Shown here one piece after another: positions 1 through 8,132 of a stretch of DNA of 32,833 nucleotides (the first letter of the stretch is position 1; every line of letters starts with the position of its first letter). The notes below the pieces were generated by a model. The model ran no database searches. It was not told the origin of the DNA and worked only from the letters and a program-made list of their open reading frames with translations. The stretch lies in contig JAITVG010000272.1 of the NCBI GenBank assembly GCA_031285925.1, forward strand, positions 1-32,833, written 5' to 3'. Made by a program: the position numbers and the translations under genes. The DNA comes from Tannerellaceae bacterium (lineage in GTDB: Bacteria > Bacteroidota > Bacteroidia > Bacteroidales > Tannerellaceae).

Positions 1-123
1 CTGCGCGACAGGAAGCTGGAAACCGGCGGAAAGACATTCAAGCTGTTAATTCCGCAACCGGAAGATATGTATTACCGGACTCCGAACACTTATGTGCATA
101 ATCCGGCGTGGACGAATAATTAA
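1..123 (+). CDS. 3' end of a CDS truncated by the window start (ends ...KLLIPQPEDMYYRTPNTYVHNPAWTNN*); possibly a SusD/RagB-like C-terminus
   Basis: Open frame from base 1 to TAA at 121-123. The 'IPQPE...NPAW' ending loosely resembles SusD-family C-termini. Too short for firm assignment. Confidence 0.45.
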   Translation: MRDRKLETGGKTFKLLIPQPEDMYYRTPNTYVHNPAWTNN

Positions 124-297
124 TTTGATTTTCGTCATTTGTAATTGATGAGTTGTTGTATTTGCGTGAAAATATCAAATATGATCGATGAAATCATAGA
201 ATTCATAGAGCATCTTGAAACGATAAAAGCCGAATCTCTAAAAACAGGTGAGTTCAACCTATAGAAAAGCCAAATACTATAAATTGCTTATTTTTCG

Positions 298-305
298 TAG
301 CTTTG
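298..305 (+). promoter_or_regulatory. Candidate Bacteroidota -7 box (TAGCTTTG) upstream of mfd
   Basis: Matches TAnnTTTG; no convincing -33 TTTG at 19-21 nt spacing. Confidence 0.35.
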
Positions 306-327
306 CACCTTTAAAATTCAGATAACG

Positions 328-3300
328 TTGAAAATACAGGAATTACTCCGTTTGTATGCCGCGCATCCGCAGGTTTCGGCACTGCAAACCCTGCTCCGGA
401 ACGGGACTGTCCGGAATATTTCCCTGAAAGGGCTTAACGGGTCGGCGGCGGCTATGACGATAGCTTCGCTTTTTTCCAAGAGGGAAGACAGTTTTGTTTG
501 CATGATGAATGATCAGGAAGAAGCCGGATATTTTTATCACGACCTGATGCAGATCACATCCGATCCTCATATTTATTTTTTCCCGTCGGCCTACCGCCGT
601 TCCATCAAATACGGGCATATCGACGCAGCGAACGAGATACTTCGCACGGAAGTGCTGAGCATGTTGCAGCATCCGGAAAGCCCTTTCGTGATCGTGACTT
701 ATCCCGATGCCATAGCGGAGAAGGTCGTTGCTCAAAATATATTGAAGGAAAACACATTGAAAATACATACAGGCGAACGGTTGGACAATATGTTTGTAGC
801 CGACGTGCTGGAAAGCTATGGTTTTGAACAGGCCGACTACGTGTATGAACCGGGGCAGTATGCGTTGCGGGGCAGCATTCTCGATGTTTTTTCCTACTCT
901 CACGAATATCCCTACCGCATCGACTTTTTCGGCGACGAAGTGGAAACCATACGCTCTTTCGATGTGGAAACCCAGTTGTCGAAAGACAAACTGGAGAGTA
1001 TTTACATTGTCCCTCGAATGAGCAAAAGCAAAGGAGTGGATGCGTCTTTGTTTCAATCCCTTCCGCCCGGCACGGTCCTCACGGTAAAAGATATTGCTTG
1101 GGTAAAGGAACGGATCGAAGGCCTGTGGCATGAGGAACCGGCGCAGGGAGATGAGGAATCATTTGCTTCGCAGGAGGATATGAGAGATAAACTTATTACA
1201 TCCGAAATCTTTTTGAAAAACGCTTTGGATTTCCGCCGTATCCATACCGGAGCGCATCCCGCGGGAGTGCCCGACGCTACCATTACTTTCCAAACCCGCG
1301 TGCAGCCGATTTATCATAAGAATTTCGACCGGGTGAGCGAGTCTTTCCACAATTATCTTGTTACAGGATATACGCTTTACATGCTGAGCGATACGGAGAA
1401 ACAAACGACACGCATCAAGGTGATCTTTGAAGACCGCGGCGATCAATTGCCGTTTACCCCCGTAGATAAAACCATACATGAAGGGTTTACGGACGAAACA
1501 TTAAAGATTTGCCTTTTTACCGATCATCAGTTGTTCGACCGCTTCCACAAATTCAATCTCAAAAGCGAAAAAGCGCGCAGCGGCAAAATAACTCTGTCGC
1601 TAAAAGAACTCAATCAGTTTGCTACCGGCGATTATATTGTTCATATCGATCATGGGGTCGGACAGTTCGGCGGCTTGGTGCGCATGGAGATGAACGGGAA
1701 AATGCAGGAAGTCATTAAATTGATCTATCAAAACAACGATGCGATCTTCGTCAGTATTCATTCACTCCACAAACTATCCAAATATAAAGGAAAAGATAGC
1801 GGAGAAGCACCGAAACTAAACAAACTCGGAACGGGCGCCTGGGAGCGGATGAAGGAGAAGACGAAAAAGAAAGTCAAGGATATTGCCCGCGACCTGATTA
1901 TTCTCTATTCCAAACGCAAGCAGGAGAAAGGATTTGGATATTCGCCAGACAGCTATCTTCAGGCGGAACTCGAAGCGAGTTTTATCTATGAAGATACGCC
2001 GGATCAGGTAAAGGCCACCACCGACGTGAAGGCCGATATGGAAGATATGCGCCCGATGGACAGGCTGATCTGCGGAGATGTAGGCTTCGGAAAAACCGAA
2101 GTCGCCATACGCGCCGCCTTTAAAGCCGTTACCGACAACAAGCAGGTGGCCATACTCGTACCGACAACCGTACTGGCTTTCCAGCATTATCAAACCTTCT
2201 CGGAGCGCTTGAAAGATTTCCCCTGCACAATAGAATATATCAGCCGTGCACGATCGGCGGCGCAAATCAAAGAAACGTTGGATAGAGTGAAGGAAGGAAA
2301 GGTAGACATACTGATCGGCACACACCGTATAGTGAGCAAAGACGTCCGCTTCAAAGACCTTGGCCTGCTGGTCATAGACGAAGAACAGAAGTTCGGCGTA
2401 TCGGTAAAAGAGAAACTGCGCCAAATGAAAATCAATGTGGACACATTGACCATGACAGCTACACCTATTCCGCGCACCCTGCAATTCTCCCTGATGGGAG
2501 CGCGCGATTTAAGCAATATTACAACCCCGCCACCTAACCGCTACCCGGTGCAAACGGAAGTGCAGCGTTTCAATCCGGATATTATCCGCGAAGCCATAAA
2601 CTTCGAGATGAGCCGGAACGGGCAGGTTTTCTTCATCAATAACCGGATACAGAATATTCATGAGATAGAAACGCTGGTTCGCCGGGAAGTACCCGACGCG
2701 CGAATAGCCGTAGGACACGGGCAGATGGATCCGGCGGTGTTGGAAAAAACACTTCTCGATTTTGTGAATTACGAATACGACGTACTGATTGCCACCAGCA
2801 TCATCGAAAGCGGAATAGACGTTCCCAACGCAAACACAATCATTGTAAACAATGCACAGCAGTTCGGCTTGTCCGATCTCCACCAGCTGCGCGGACGGGT
2901 AGGCAGAAGCAACCGGAAAGCTTTCTGTTACCTCCTCTCTCCTCCCCTTTCTTCCTTGAACCGGGAAGCCGTGCGGCGATTGCAGGCCATTGAGAATTTC
3001 TCCGAACTCGGAAGCGGTATGCACATTGCCATGCAGGATTTGGACATTCGCGGCGCCGGCAATCTTCTGGGCGCCGAACAAAGCGGCTTCATTGCCGACC
3101 TGGGATATGAAACGTATCAGAAAATACTGGAAGAAGCCGTTGCCGAACTGAGAGCGGAGGAGTTTTCCGGCCTTAACGATACGACAGAAGGAGAAAAGCG
3201 TGAAGCAGGCAATGATTACGTGTACGATACCCATATCGAAAGCGATCTGGAACTGATGTTCCCGCCAACGTATATTCCCAATGATTCGGAACGCATATCC

Positions 3301-3687
3301 CTCTACCGCGAGCTGGACAATATGACAGAAGAAAGGGACATCCTGTCATTTACCGAACGCCTGATAGACCGCTTCGGCAAGATACCGAAAGAAGGGAAAG
3401 AACTGATACGCATCGTCCGCCTGCGGCGAATGGCCAAGAATCTGGGTATGGAAAAATCAGTGCTGAAGCAAGACCGGATGAATATCTACCTTGTCGCCAA
3501 TCCCGAAAGCCGCTATTATCAAAGCGAAGCATTCGACAAACTACTTGCCTATATCCGGAAATATCCCCGCGACTGCAACCTGCGCGAACAAAACGGCAAG
3601 CGCAGCATTGTGATAAAGAATGTTCCGACCGTTGAAAAAGCAGTCGCCATTTTGGAAGAAGTAGAGAAAATGCCTTTATATTTGTAG
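328..3687 (+). CDS. mfd: Transcription-repair coupling factor Mfd
   Basis: 1119 aa; UvrB-like N-terminal region, CarD/RID-like 'GDYIVHIDHGVGQFGGL', helicase motifs GDVGFGKTEVA, DEEQ, TATPIPRTL, QLRGRVGR; TRCF C-terminal domain. TTG start in the supplied ORF. Confidence 0.97.
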   Translation: MKIQELLRLYAAHPQVSALQTLLRNGTVRNISLKGLNGSAAAMTIASLFSKREDSFVCMMNDQEEAGYFYHDLMQITSDPHIYFFPSAYRRSIKYGHIDAANEILRTEVLSMLQHPESPFVIVTYPDAIAEKVVAQNILKENTLKIHTGERLDNMFVADVLESYGFEQADYVYEPGQYALRGSILDVFSYSHEYPYRIDFFGDEVETIRSFDVETQLSKDKLESIYIVPRMSKSKGVDASLFQSLPPGTVLTVKDIAWVKERIEGLWHEEPAQGDEESFASQEDMRDKLITSEIFLKNALDFRRIHTGAHPAGVPDATITFQTRVQPIYHKNFDRVSESFHNYLVTGYTLYMLSDTEKQTTRIKVIFEDRGDQLPFTPVDKTIHEGFTDETLKICLFTDHQLFDRFHKFNLKSEKARSGKITLSLKELNQFATGDYIVHIDHGVGQFGGLVRMEMNGKMQEVIKLIYQNNDAIFVSIHSLHKLSKYKGKDSGEAPKLNKLGTGAWERMKEKTKKKVKDIARDLIILYSKRKQEKGFGYSPDSYLQAELEASFIYEDTPDQVKATTDVKADMEDMRPMDRLICGDVGFGKTEVAIRAAFKAVTDNKQVAILVPTTVLAFQHYQTFSERLKDFPCTIEYISRARSAAQIKETLDRVKEGKVDILIGTHRIVSKDVRFKDLGLLVIDEEQKFGVSVKEKLRQMKINVDTLTMTATPIPRTLQFSLMGARDLSNITTPPPNRYPVQTEVQRFNPDIIREAINFEMSRNGQVFFINNRIQNIHEIETLVRREVPDARIAVGHGQMDPAVLEKTLLDFVNYEYDVLIATSIIESGIDVPNANTIIVNNAQQFGLSDLHQLRGRVGRSNRKAFCYLLSPPLSSLNREAVRRLQAIENFSELGSGMHIAMQDLDIRGAGNLLGAEQSGFIADLGYETYQKILEEAVAELRAEEFSGLNDTTEGEKREAGNDYVYDTHIESDLELMFPPTYIPNDSERISLYRELDNMTEERDILSFTERLIDRFGKIPKEGKELIRIVRLRRMAKNLGMEKSVLKQDRMNIYLVANPESRYYQSEAFDKLLAYIRKYPRDCNLREQNGKRSIVIKNVPTVEKAVAILEEVEKMPLYL

Positions 3688-3721
3688 AATTACTAAACAT
3701 CTAATATCTAATATCATTATC

Positions 3722-5623
3722 ATGAGTAATAACACAATTCTCGACCTGTTCGGTAATGCCGTGGAAGAATATGCCGACAATACTTTCCTTTTGGAGAAAA
3801 CAAATGACAGGTATGAACCGATGTCTTATATTGAAGTGGAGAAAGAAGTTCTTTCTATCGGGCTCGGATTAGCGCTGCTGGGCGTTAAAAAGGGGGACAG
3901 AATGGCGCTGCTTAGCGAAGGGCGAAGCACATGGATCATCGGGGAGCTGGCGATGTTTTATGCAGGAGCAGTCAATGTTCCCTTATCGGTCAAACTGGAA
4001 GAAGCGAACGATCTTCTTTTCCGCCTGACACATGCCGGGGTGAAATATATTATGGTGTCCGGTTCGCAGTTGAAGAAGATAAGAAATATCGTCGATCAGC
4101 TGCCTTTGCTGGAAAAGGTCATTATTTTCGATGAACAGGAAGTCTATCTGGAAAATGAAATATCCCTGTCGGAACTTGGCCGGATGACAACGGAAGGATA
4201 TACGGATGATCTCTTTGAAGATTTCATGAAAGCCGGCAGTACACTAAAGGGCGACGATTACGCAACGATCACCTACACATCCGGCACAACCGCCGACCCG
4301 AAAGGCGTGATCCTTACGCACCGGAACTATGCGGCCAATGTGGAGCAGGCGCTTTCCTGCGTGGATATAGATTCCACCTGGCGCACGCTTATCATTCTTC
4401 CCCTCGATCATTGCTTTGCGCACGTGGTCGGCTTTTATATCTTCATGTCCAAAGGAGCTACCGTGGCGTTCGTGCAGGCAGGCAAGACGGGAATGGAAAC
4501 GCTGAAGAACATCCCGCTTAATATCAAGGAGGTAAAACCGCATCTTATCCTCAGCGTACCGGCTTTGGCTAAGAATTTCAAGAAAAACATCGAACAGGGA
4601 ATCCGCGCCCAAGGCAAAATAGTGACCGCACTGTTCTATTCAGGCCTCCACGCGGCGATAGCATACTACGGAGAGAGCGACGACGAGCACGGACGCGGTT
4701 GGCGTTTCCTTTTGAAGCCTTATGTTTCGCTGATCGACAAACTTGTCTTCGCCAAAATTCGCCAAAACTTCGGCGGCGAACTCAAATTCTTTATCGGCGG
4801 CGGCGCTCTTTTGGACAAAGACCTGCAAAAGTTCTACTACGCACTCGGAATGCCCATGTATCAGGGATACGGATTAAGCGAAGCAACCCCGGTGATCTCA
4901 ACCAACGGGCCGCGCCGTTATCGCTTCGGAAGCAGCGGCGTGCCGGTTCAGCCGTTAGAATTGAAAATATGCGACAGCGACGGCAAAGTGCTTCCGGCAG
5001 GAGAAAAAGGCGAGATAGTGATCCGTGGCGAGAACGTGATGGCCGGCTATTGGAAAAATCCGGCATCTACGGCGGAAACCGTAAAGGACGGATGGCTCTA
5101 CACCGGAGATATGGGCTTTATGAAAGACGGACTGTTGCACGTGCTTGGCCGTTTCAAAAGCCTTCTGATCTCAAGCGACGGCGAGAAATACAGTCCGGAA
5201 GGGATCGAGGAAGCGTTGGTGGAGCACTGCTCTACGATCGAGCAGGTCATTCTTTACAACAATCAAAATCCGTACACTGTCGCTTTGATCGTTCCGAATA
5301 AAGAGGCGCTGAAGAAACATTTGTCACACGCCGGATTATCTTTGGACACCGAAGAAGGCAAAGCAGAAGCAATCAATCATATTCAAAATCAGATCGGACG
5401 CCTGCGTAAAGGCGGCGATCTGGCCGGCCTGTTCCCCGACCGCTGGTTGCCGACTACCTTTGCCGTATTGCCGGAGGCGTTCACGGAGCAAAACGGCATG
5501 GTGAACAGTACAATGAAAATAGTACGTGGGAAAGTGGAAAAACGCTACGCTGACCGCATCGAACATCTCTATACACCGGAAGGAAAGAACCCGCAAAACG
5601 GTAAAAACATAGAGTCTTTATAA
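3722..5623 (+). CDS. AMP-dependent long-chain fatty-acid--CoA ligase
   Basis: 633 aa; ANL motifs 'ATITYTSGTTADPKGVILTHRN', 'YQGYGLSEATPVIS', 'GWLYTGDMGFMKDGLLHVLGRFKSLLI'. Confidence 0.93.
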   Translation: MSNNTILDLFGNAVEEYADNTFLLEKTNDRYEPMSYIEVEKEVLSIGLGLALLGVKKGDRMALLSEGRSTWIIGELAMFYAGAVNVPLSVKLEEANDLLFRLTHAGVKYIMVSGSQLKKIRNIVDQLPLLEKVIIFDEQEVYLENEISLSELGRMTTEGYTDDLFEDFMKAGSTLKGDDYATITYTSGTTADPKGVILTHRNYAANVEQALSCVDIDSTWRTLIILPLDHCFAHVVGFYIFMSKGATVAFVQAGKTGMETLKNIPLNIKEVKPHLILSVPALAKNFKKNIEQGIRAQGKIVTALFYSGLHAAIAYYGESDDEHGRGWRFLLKPYVSLIDKLVFAKIRQNFGGELKFFIGGGALLDKDLQKFYYALGMPMYQGYGLSEATPVISTNGPRRYRFGSSGVPVQPLELKICDSDGKVLPAGEKGEIVIRGENVMAGYWKNPASTAETVKDGWLYTGDMGFMKDGLLHVLGRFKSLLISSDGEKYSPEGIEEALVEHCSTIEQVILYNNQNPYTVALIVPNKEALKKHLSHAGLSLDTEEGKAEAINHIQNQIGRLRKGGDLAGLFPDRWLPTTFAVLPEAFTEQNGMVNSTMKIVRGKVEKRYADRIEHLYTPEGKNPQNGKNIESL

Positions 5624-5804
5624 GTCAAAGACCACGTTACCCAATTCCCGGCCTTATTATTCAGGGATTAGTATATAAAAATAATTTCCTCTTCGAGTTC
5701 TTTGCTTCAGACGCAATTCCTTGCCAGAGTGCTTCTTTATACCAAGGAGCCAAAAGAGGTTGTGATCGGTATGAATAATACAGCTTCTCCCCTTTTGTTG
5801 CTTG

Positions 5805-6317
5805 TCATTTTCCTCTATCTATAAAATCAAACAGAGGCAATTCGGCTATATCCAAATATTCCTTTGTTATTTTATCAAGAATTGAGCCTGTAATAATATC
5901 TTTTTCCAAAAACATTTCAATATCAGGAAATACTTCAGCAAACACTTCTACTATTCTTTCATCATCGATTCGAAGCCTGTATCTTATGTTTTTGAAGAAT
6001 TTAATTTCCGAATACTCCACTTGTTCGTCTGCGTATATTGTTTTAATCGCAAGTTCTATCAACATCAATTCTTCCTTTTCTGTAAGATCAGATTTGCCGA
6101 GCAAGTCGAAATAGTCTTGAATGAACTGTTTACCATTTCTGTTTATCTCATCCACCAGTTGATTGAATACTTCCTGAAAATCAAGTTCTTTGAATAATTC
6201 AGACTCCCGGCACAGGGATTGAATCATTTCAATTTCCCGCCGGTCGATATCTCCATCCGATGCCATACAGCAGAAAGCTGTTTTAAGCAATAATTTGTCA
6301 AATTCTGTTACGTTCAT
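5805..6317 (-). CDS. TerB-like (tellurite-resistance TerB / DjlA N-terminal-like) protein
   Basis: 170 aa, mostly helical, with the TerB-like pattern 'LLLKTAFCCMASDGDIDRREIEMIQSL' and a second acidic repeat 'LAIKTIYADEQVEYSEIKFFKNI'. Last gene of a five-gene operon. Confidence 0.75.
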   Translation of the reverse strand: MNVTEFDKLLLKTAFCCMASDGDIDRREIEMIQSLCRESELFKELDFQEVFNQLVDEINRNGKQFIQDYFDLLGKSDLTEKEELMLIELAIKTIYADEQVEYSEIKFFKNIRYRLRIDDERIVEVFAEVFPDIEMFLEKDIITGSILDKITKEYLDIAELPLFDFIDRGK

Positions 6318-6329
6318 ATTCTTATTTTT

Positions 6330-8132
6330 TTAAGTATAACCTATCCGCGGCCTGTCATTTTTCTTTTTAACGTTTTCTCCATCCATTTTCACTTTAATAC
6401 TTTCATATTTTTTGAGTTCATGCAAAGGGACGGATGGTTTGGTGTTTTTGATTACGCTTTTCAGCATATCCATTGAGATTCTGGATTTGGTTTTCAAAGC
6501 GAGTACTGAAGCCTCCTTTACTAAAAATTCAATGTCGGCCGAAACATAATTTTCCGTAAGTGTAGACAATTCTTCGTAATCCATCCCGAAATCCAGCGGG
6601 CGACTCTTTAGATACATCTCAAACATGGCTTTCCTTGCCTCAAAATCGGGTGGCGGCAAATAGAATTTCTTCTCCAAACGGCCGGCACGAAGCATTGCCG
6701 GATCAATCATATCAGGATAATTGGTTGCGCCAATGATGAAAATTCCCTTTTCGCCTGTCCTGTCCATCTGCGCCAACATTTCGTTTACGGCGCTTTTCGC
6801 CATTTCGTGGGCATCGCTGTCGCGCTTGGGCAACAGCTCATTTATTTCGTCAATGAAAATTATAGTCGGTGCATTCTTTTCGGCTTCCTCAAACATTTTC
6901 GCAATATTTTCCTGCGTTGCATTTATATAGCGGCTTTTCAATGTACTTGGTGTGGCCGGTATAAAATTGAATCCAACCTCTTCGGCAAAATGTTTGGCAA
7001 AAAAAGTTTTCCCACAGCCGGGCGGGCCATACAATAACATTCCGTTTGGAATTGTAACACCATATTTTGCGTATTCTTCGGGGTTATGTAAAGCGTCGAT
7101 CACATCCAATTGCAATTGTGCTTTCAATTCCTTCATTCCCGCTATCGCGTCAAAACCTTTCCCTACCGCCTTTCTGCCTTGTATTTTCTTTTCCGGCTTG
7201 TCATCCGATTTTATTTTTTGAACTTTATCTATATCCTCAATATCTATTTTCCCGTTTAATGCCTGAATAAATTCATCCGCACTTTGAAAACGGTTTTCCA
7301 TATCTCCGCTTAACGCCTTTTTCAAAAGCAAATTTATTACATCATCATAACCGATAAAATCCTTTGCAATTTCCGGAAACGACAAAGGCTTGCTTCTTTC
7401 CGTCAGAACGCTTTCTTCCGCATTTATCCGGTCTGCCCGGAATCTCGAAATATCCTTAAACCAGGGCGGCAAGCCGAAAAGCAGTTGATACATTACGGCA
7501 CCGATCGAAAAAATATCGCTCTGCGGCGAATACAAACCATTGAAACACTCCGAAGCCACATAGTTCAAGTTCAAACCGGCTTTGTTGTATGCCTTAGTCG
7601 ATGAATGAAACGACCGGGCAAAACCAAAGTCGATGATTTTCGCTTTTGGAATATCGCCCGACAAATCCAGCATAATGTTTTGCGGTGTGATTTCGTTGTG
7701 AATAATCGGTTCGGGCATTTTGTGCAGATAACTCAAACCTTTCAACACATCGGATATAATTTGCCGGATGTCGTAATAATTGGTAAACGATTCACGGCTT
7801 ATTCTTTCCGACAGCGTTTCGCCGACAATGAAATCCAAAACCAAATGGCCGAATTTCCTGTTCTCAAAAATCATTTCGCCACTGTCTTTCCAGGAAACAA
7901 TGTTCTCCTGTTTTATTTTTTTCAAAAACTCAATTTCCAGCAAATTGTTTTCGCTGTCAAAAGCCGAACGGTGTAATTTGGCATAATCAAACAACTTCAG
8001 GAAATACAATTTCCCGTCCGAACCTTTTACGCGATACGTTTCGGCATTGCTTCCCTGTTTGATGAAAAGTAAAACACTGTATTTTCCATCAATAGAAAAT
8101 CCTTTTGGTAATATGCCTTTGTAATTATTCAT
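6330..8132 (-). CDS. Fusion of an N-terminal protein kinase-like domain and a C-terminal AAA+ ATPase
   Basis: 600 aa. Kinase part: 'YFLKLFD' Lys, catalytic-loop position 'HNEITPQNIML', 'IIDFGFA' (DFG), 'SDIFSIGAVMYQLLFGLPPW'. AAA part: Walker A 'GPPGCGKT', Walker B 'IIFIDEIN', sensor 1 'IIGATN', SRH 'DPAMLRAGRLEKKF'. Start overlaps the upstream stop (TAATG). Confidence 0.93.
   Translation of the reverse strand: MNNYKGILPKGFSIDGKYSVLLFIKQGSNAETYRVKGSDGKLYFLKLFDYAKLHRSAFDSENNLLEIEFLKKIKQENIVSWKDSGEMIFENRKFGHLVLDFIVGETLSERISRESFTNYYDIRQIISDVLKGLSYLHKMPEPIIHNEITPQNIMLDLSGDIPKAKIIDFGFARSFHSSTKAYNKAGLNLNYVASECFNGLYSPQSDIFSIGAVMYQLLFGLPPWFKDISRFRADRINAEESVLTERSKPLSFPEIAKDFIGYDDVINLLLKKALSGDMENRFQSADEFIQALNGKIDIEDIDKVQKIKSDDKPEKKIQGRKAVGKGFDAIAGMKELKAQLQLDVIDALHNPEEYAKYGVTIPNGMLLYGPPGCGKTFFAKHFAEEVGFNFIPATPSTLKSRYINATQENIAKMFEEAEKNAPTIIFIDEINELLPKRDSDAHEMAKSAVNEMLAQMDRTGEKGIFIIGATNYPDMIDPAMLRAGRLEKKFYLPPPDFEARKAMFEMYLKSRPLDFGMDYEELSTLTENYVSADIEFLVKEASVLALKTKSRISMDMLKSVIKNTKPSVPLHELKKYESIKVKMDGENVKKKNDRPRIGYT

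Noticed and set aside
181-264. 27-codon ATG ORF (MIDEIIEFIEHLETIKAESLKTGEFNL) between the partial CDS and mfd
   Set aside because: Too short, no recognisable family and no clear promoter; cannot be separated from chance.
343-1131. 262-aa minus-strand ORF inside mfd
   Set aside because: Antisense to a confidently identified mfd gene.
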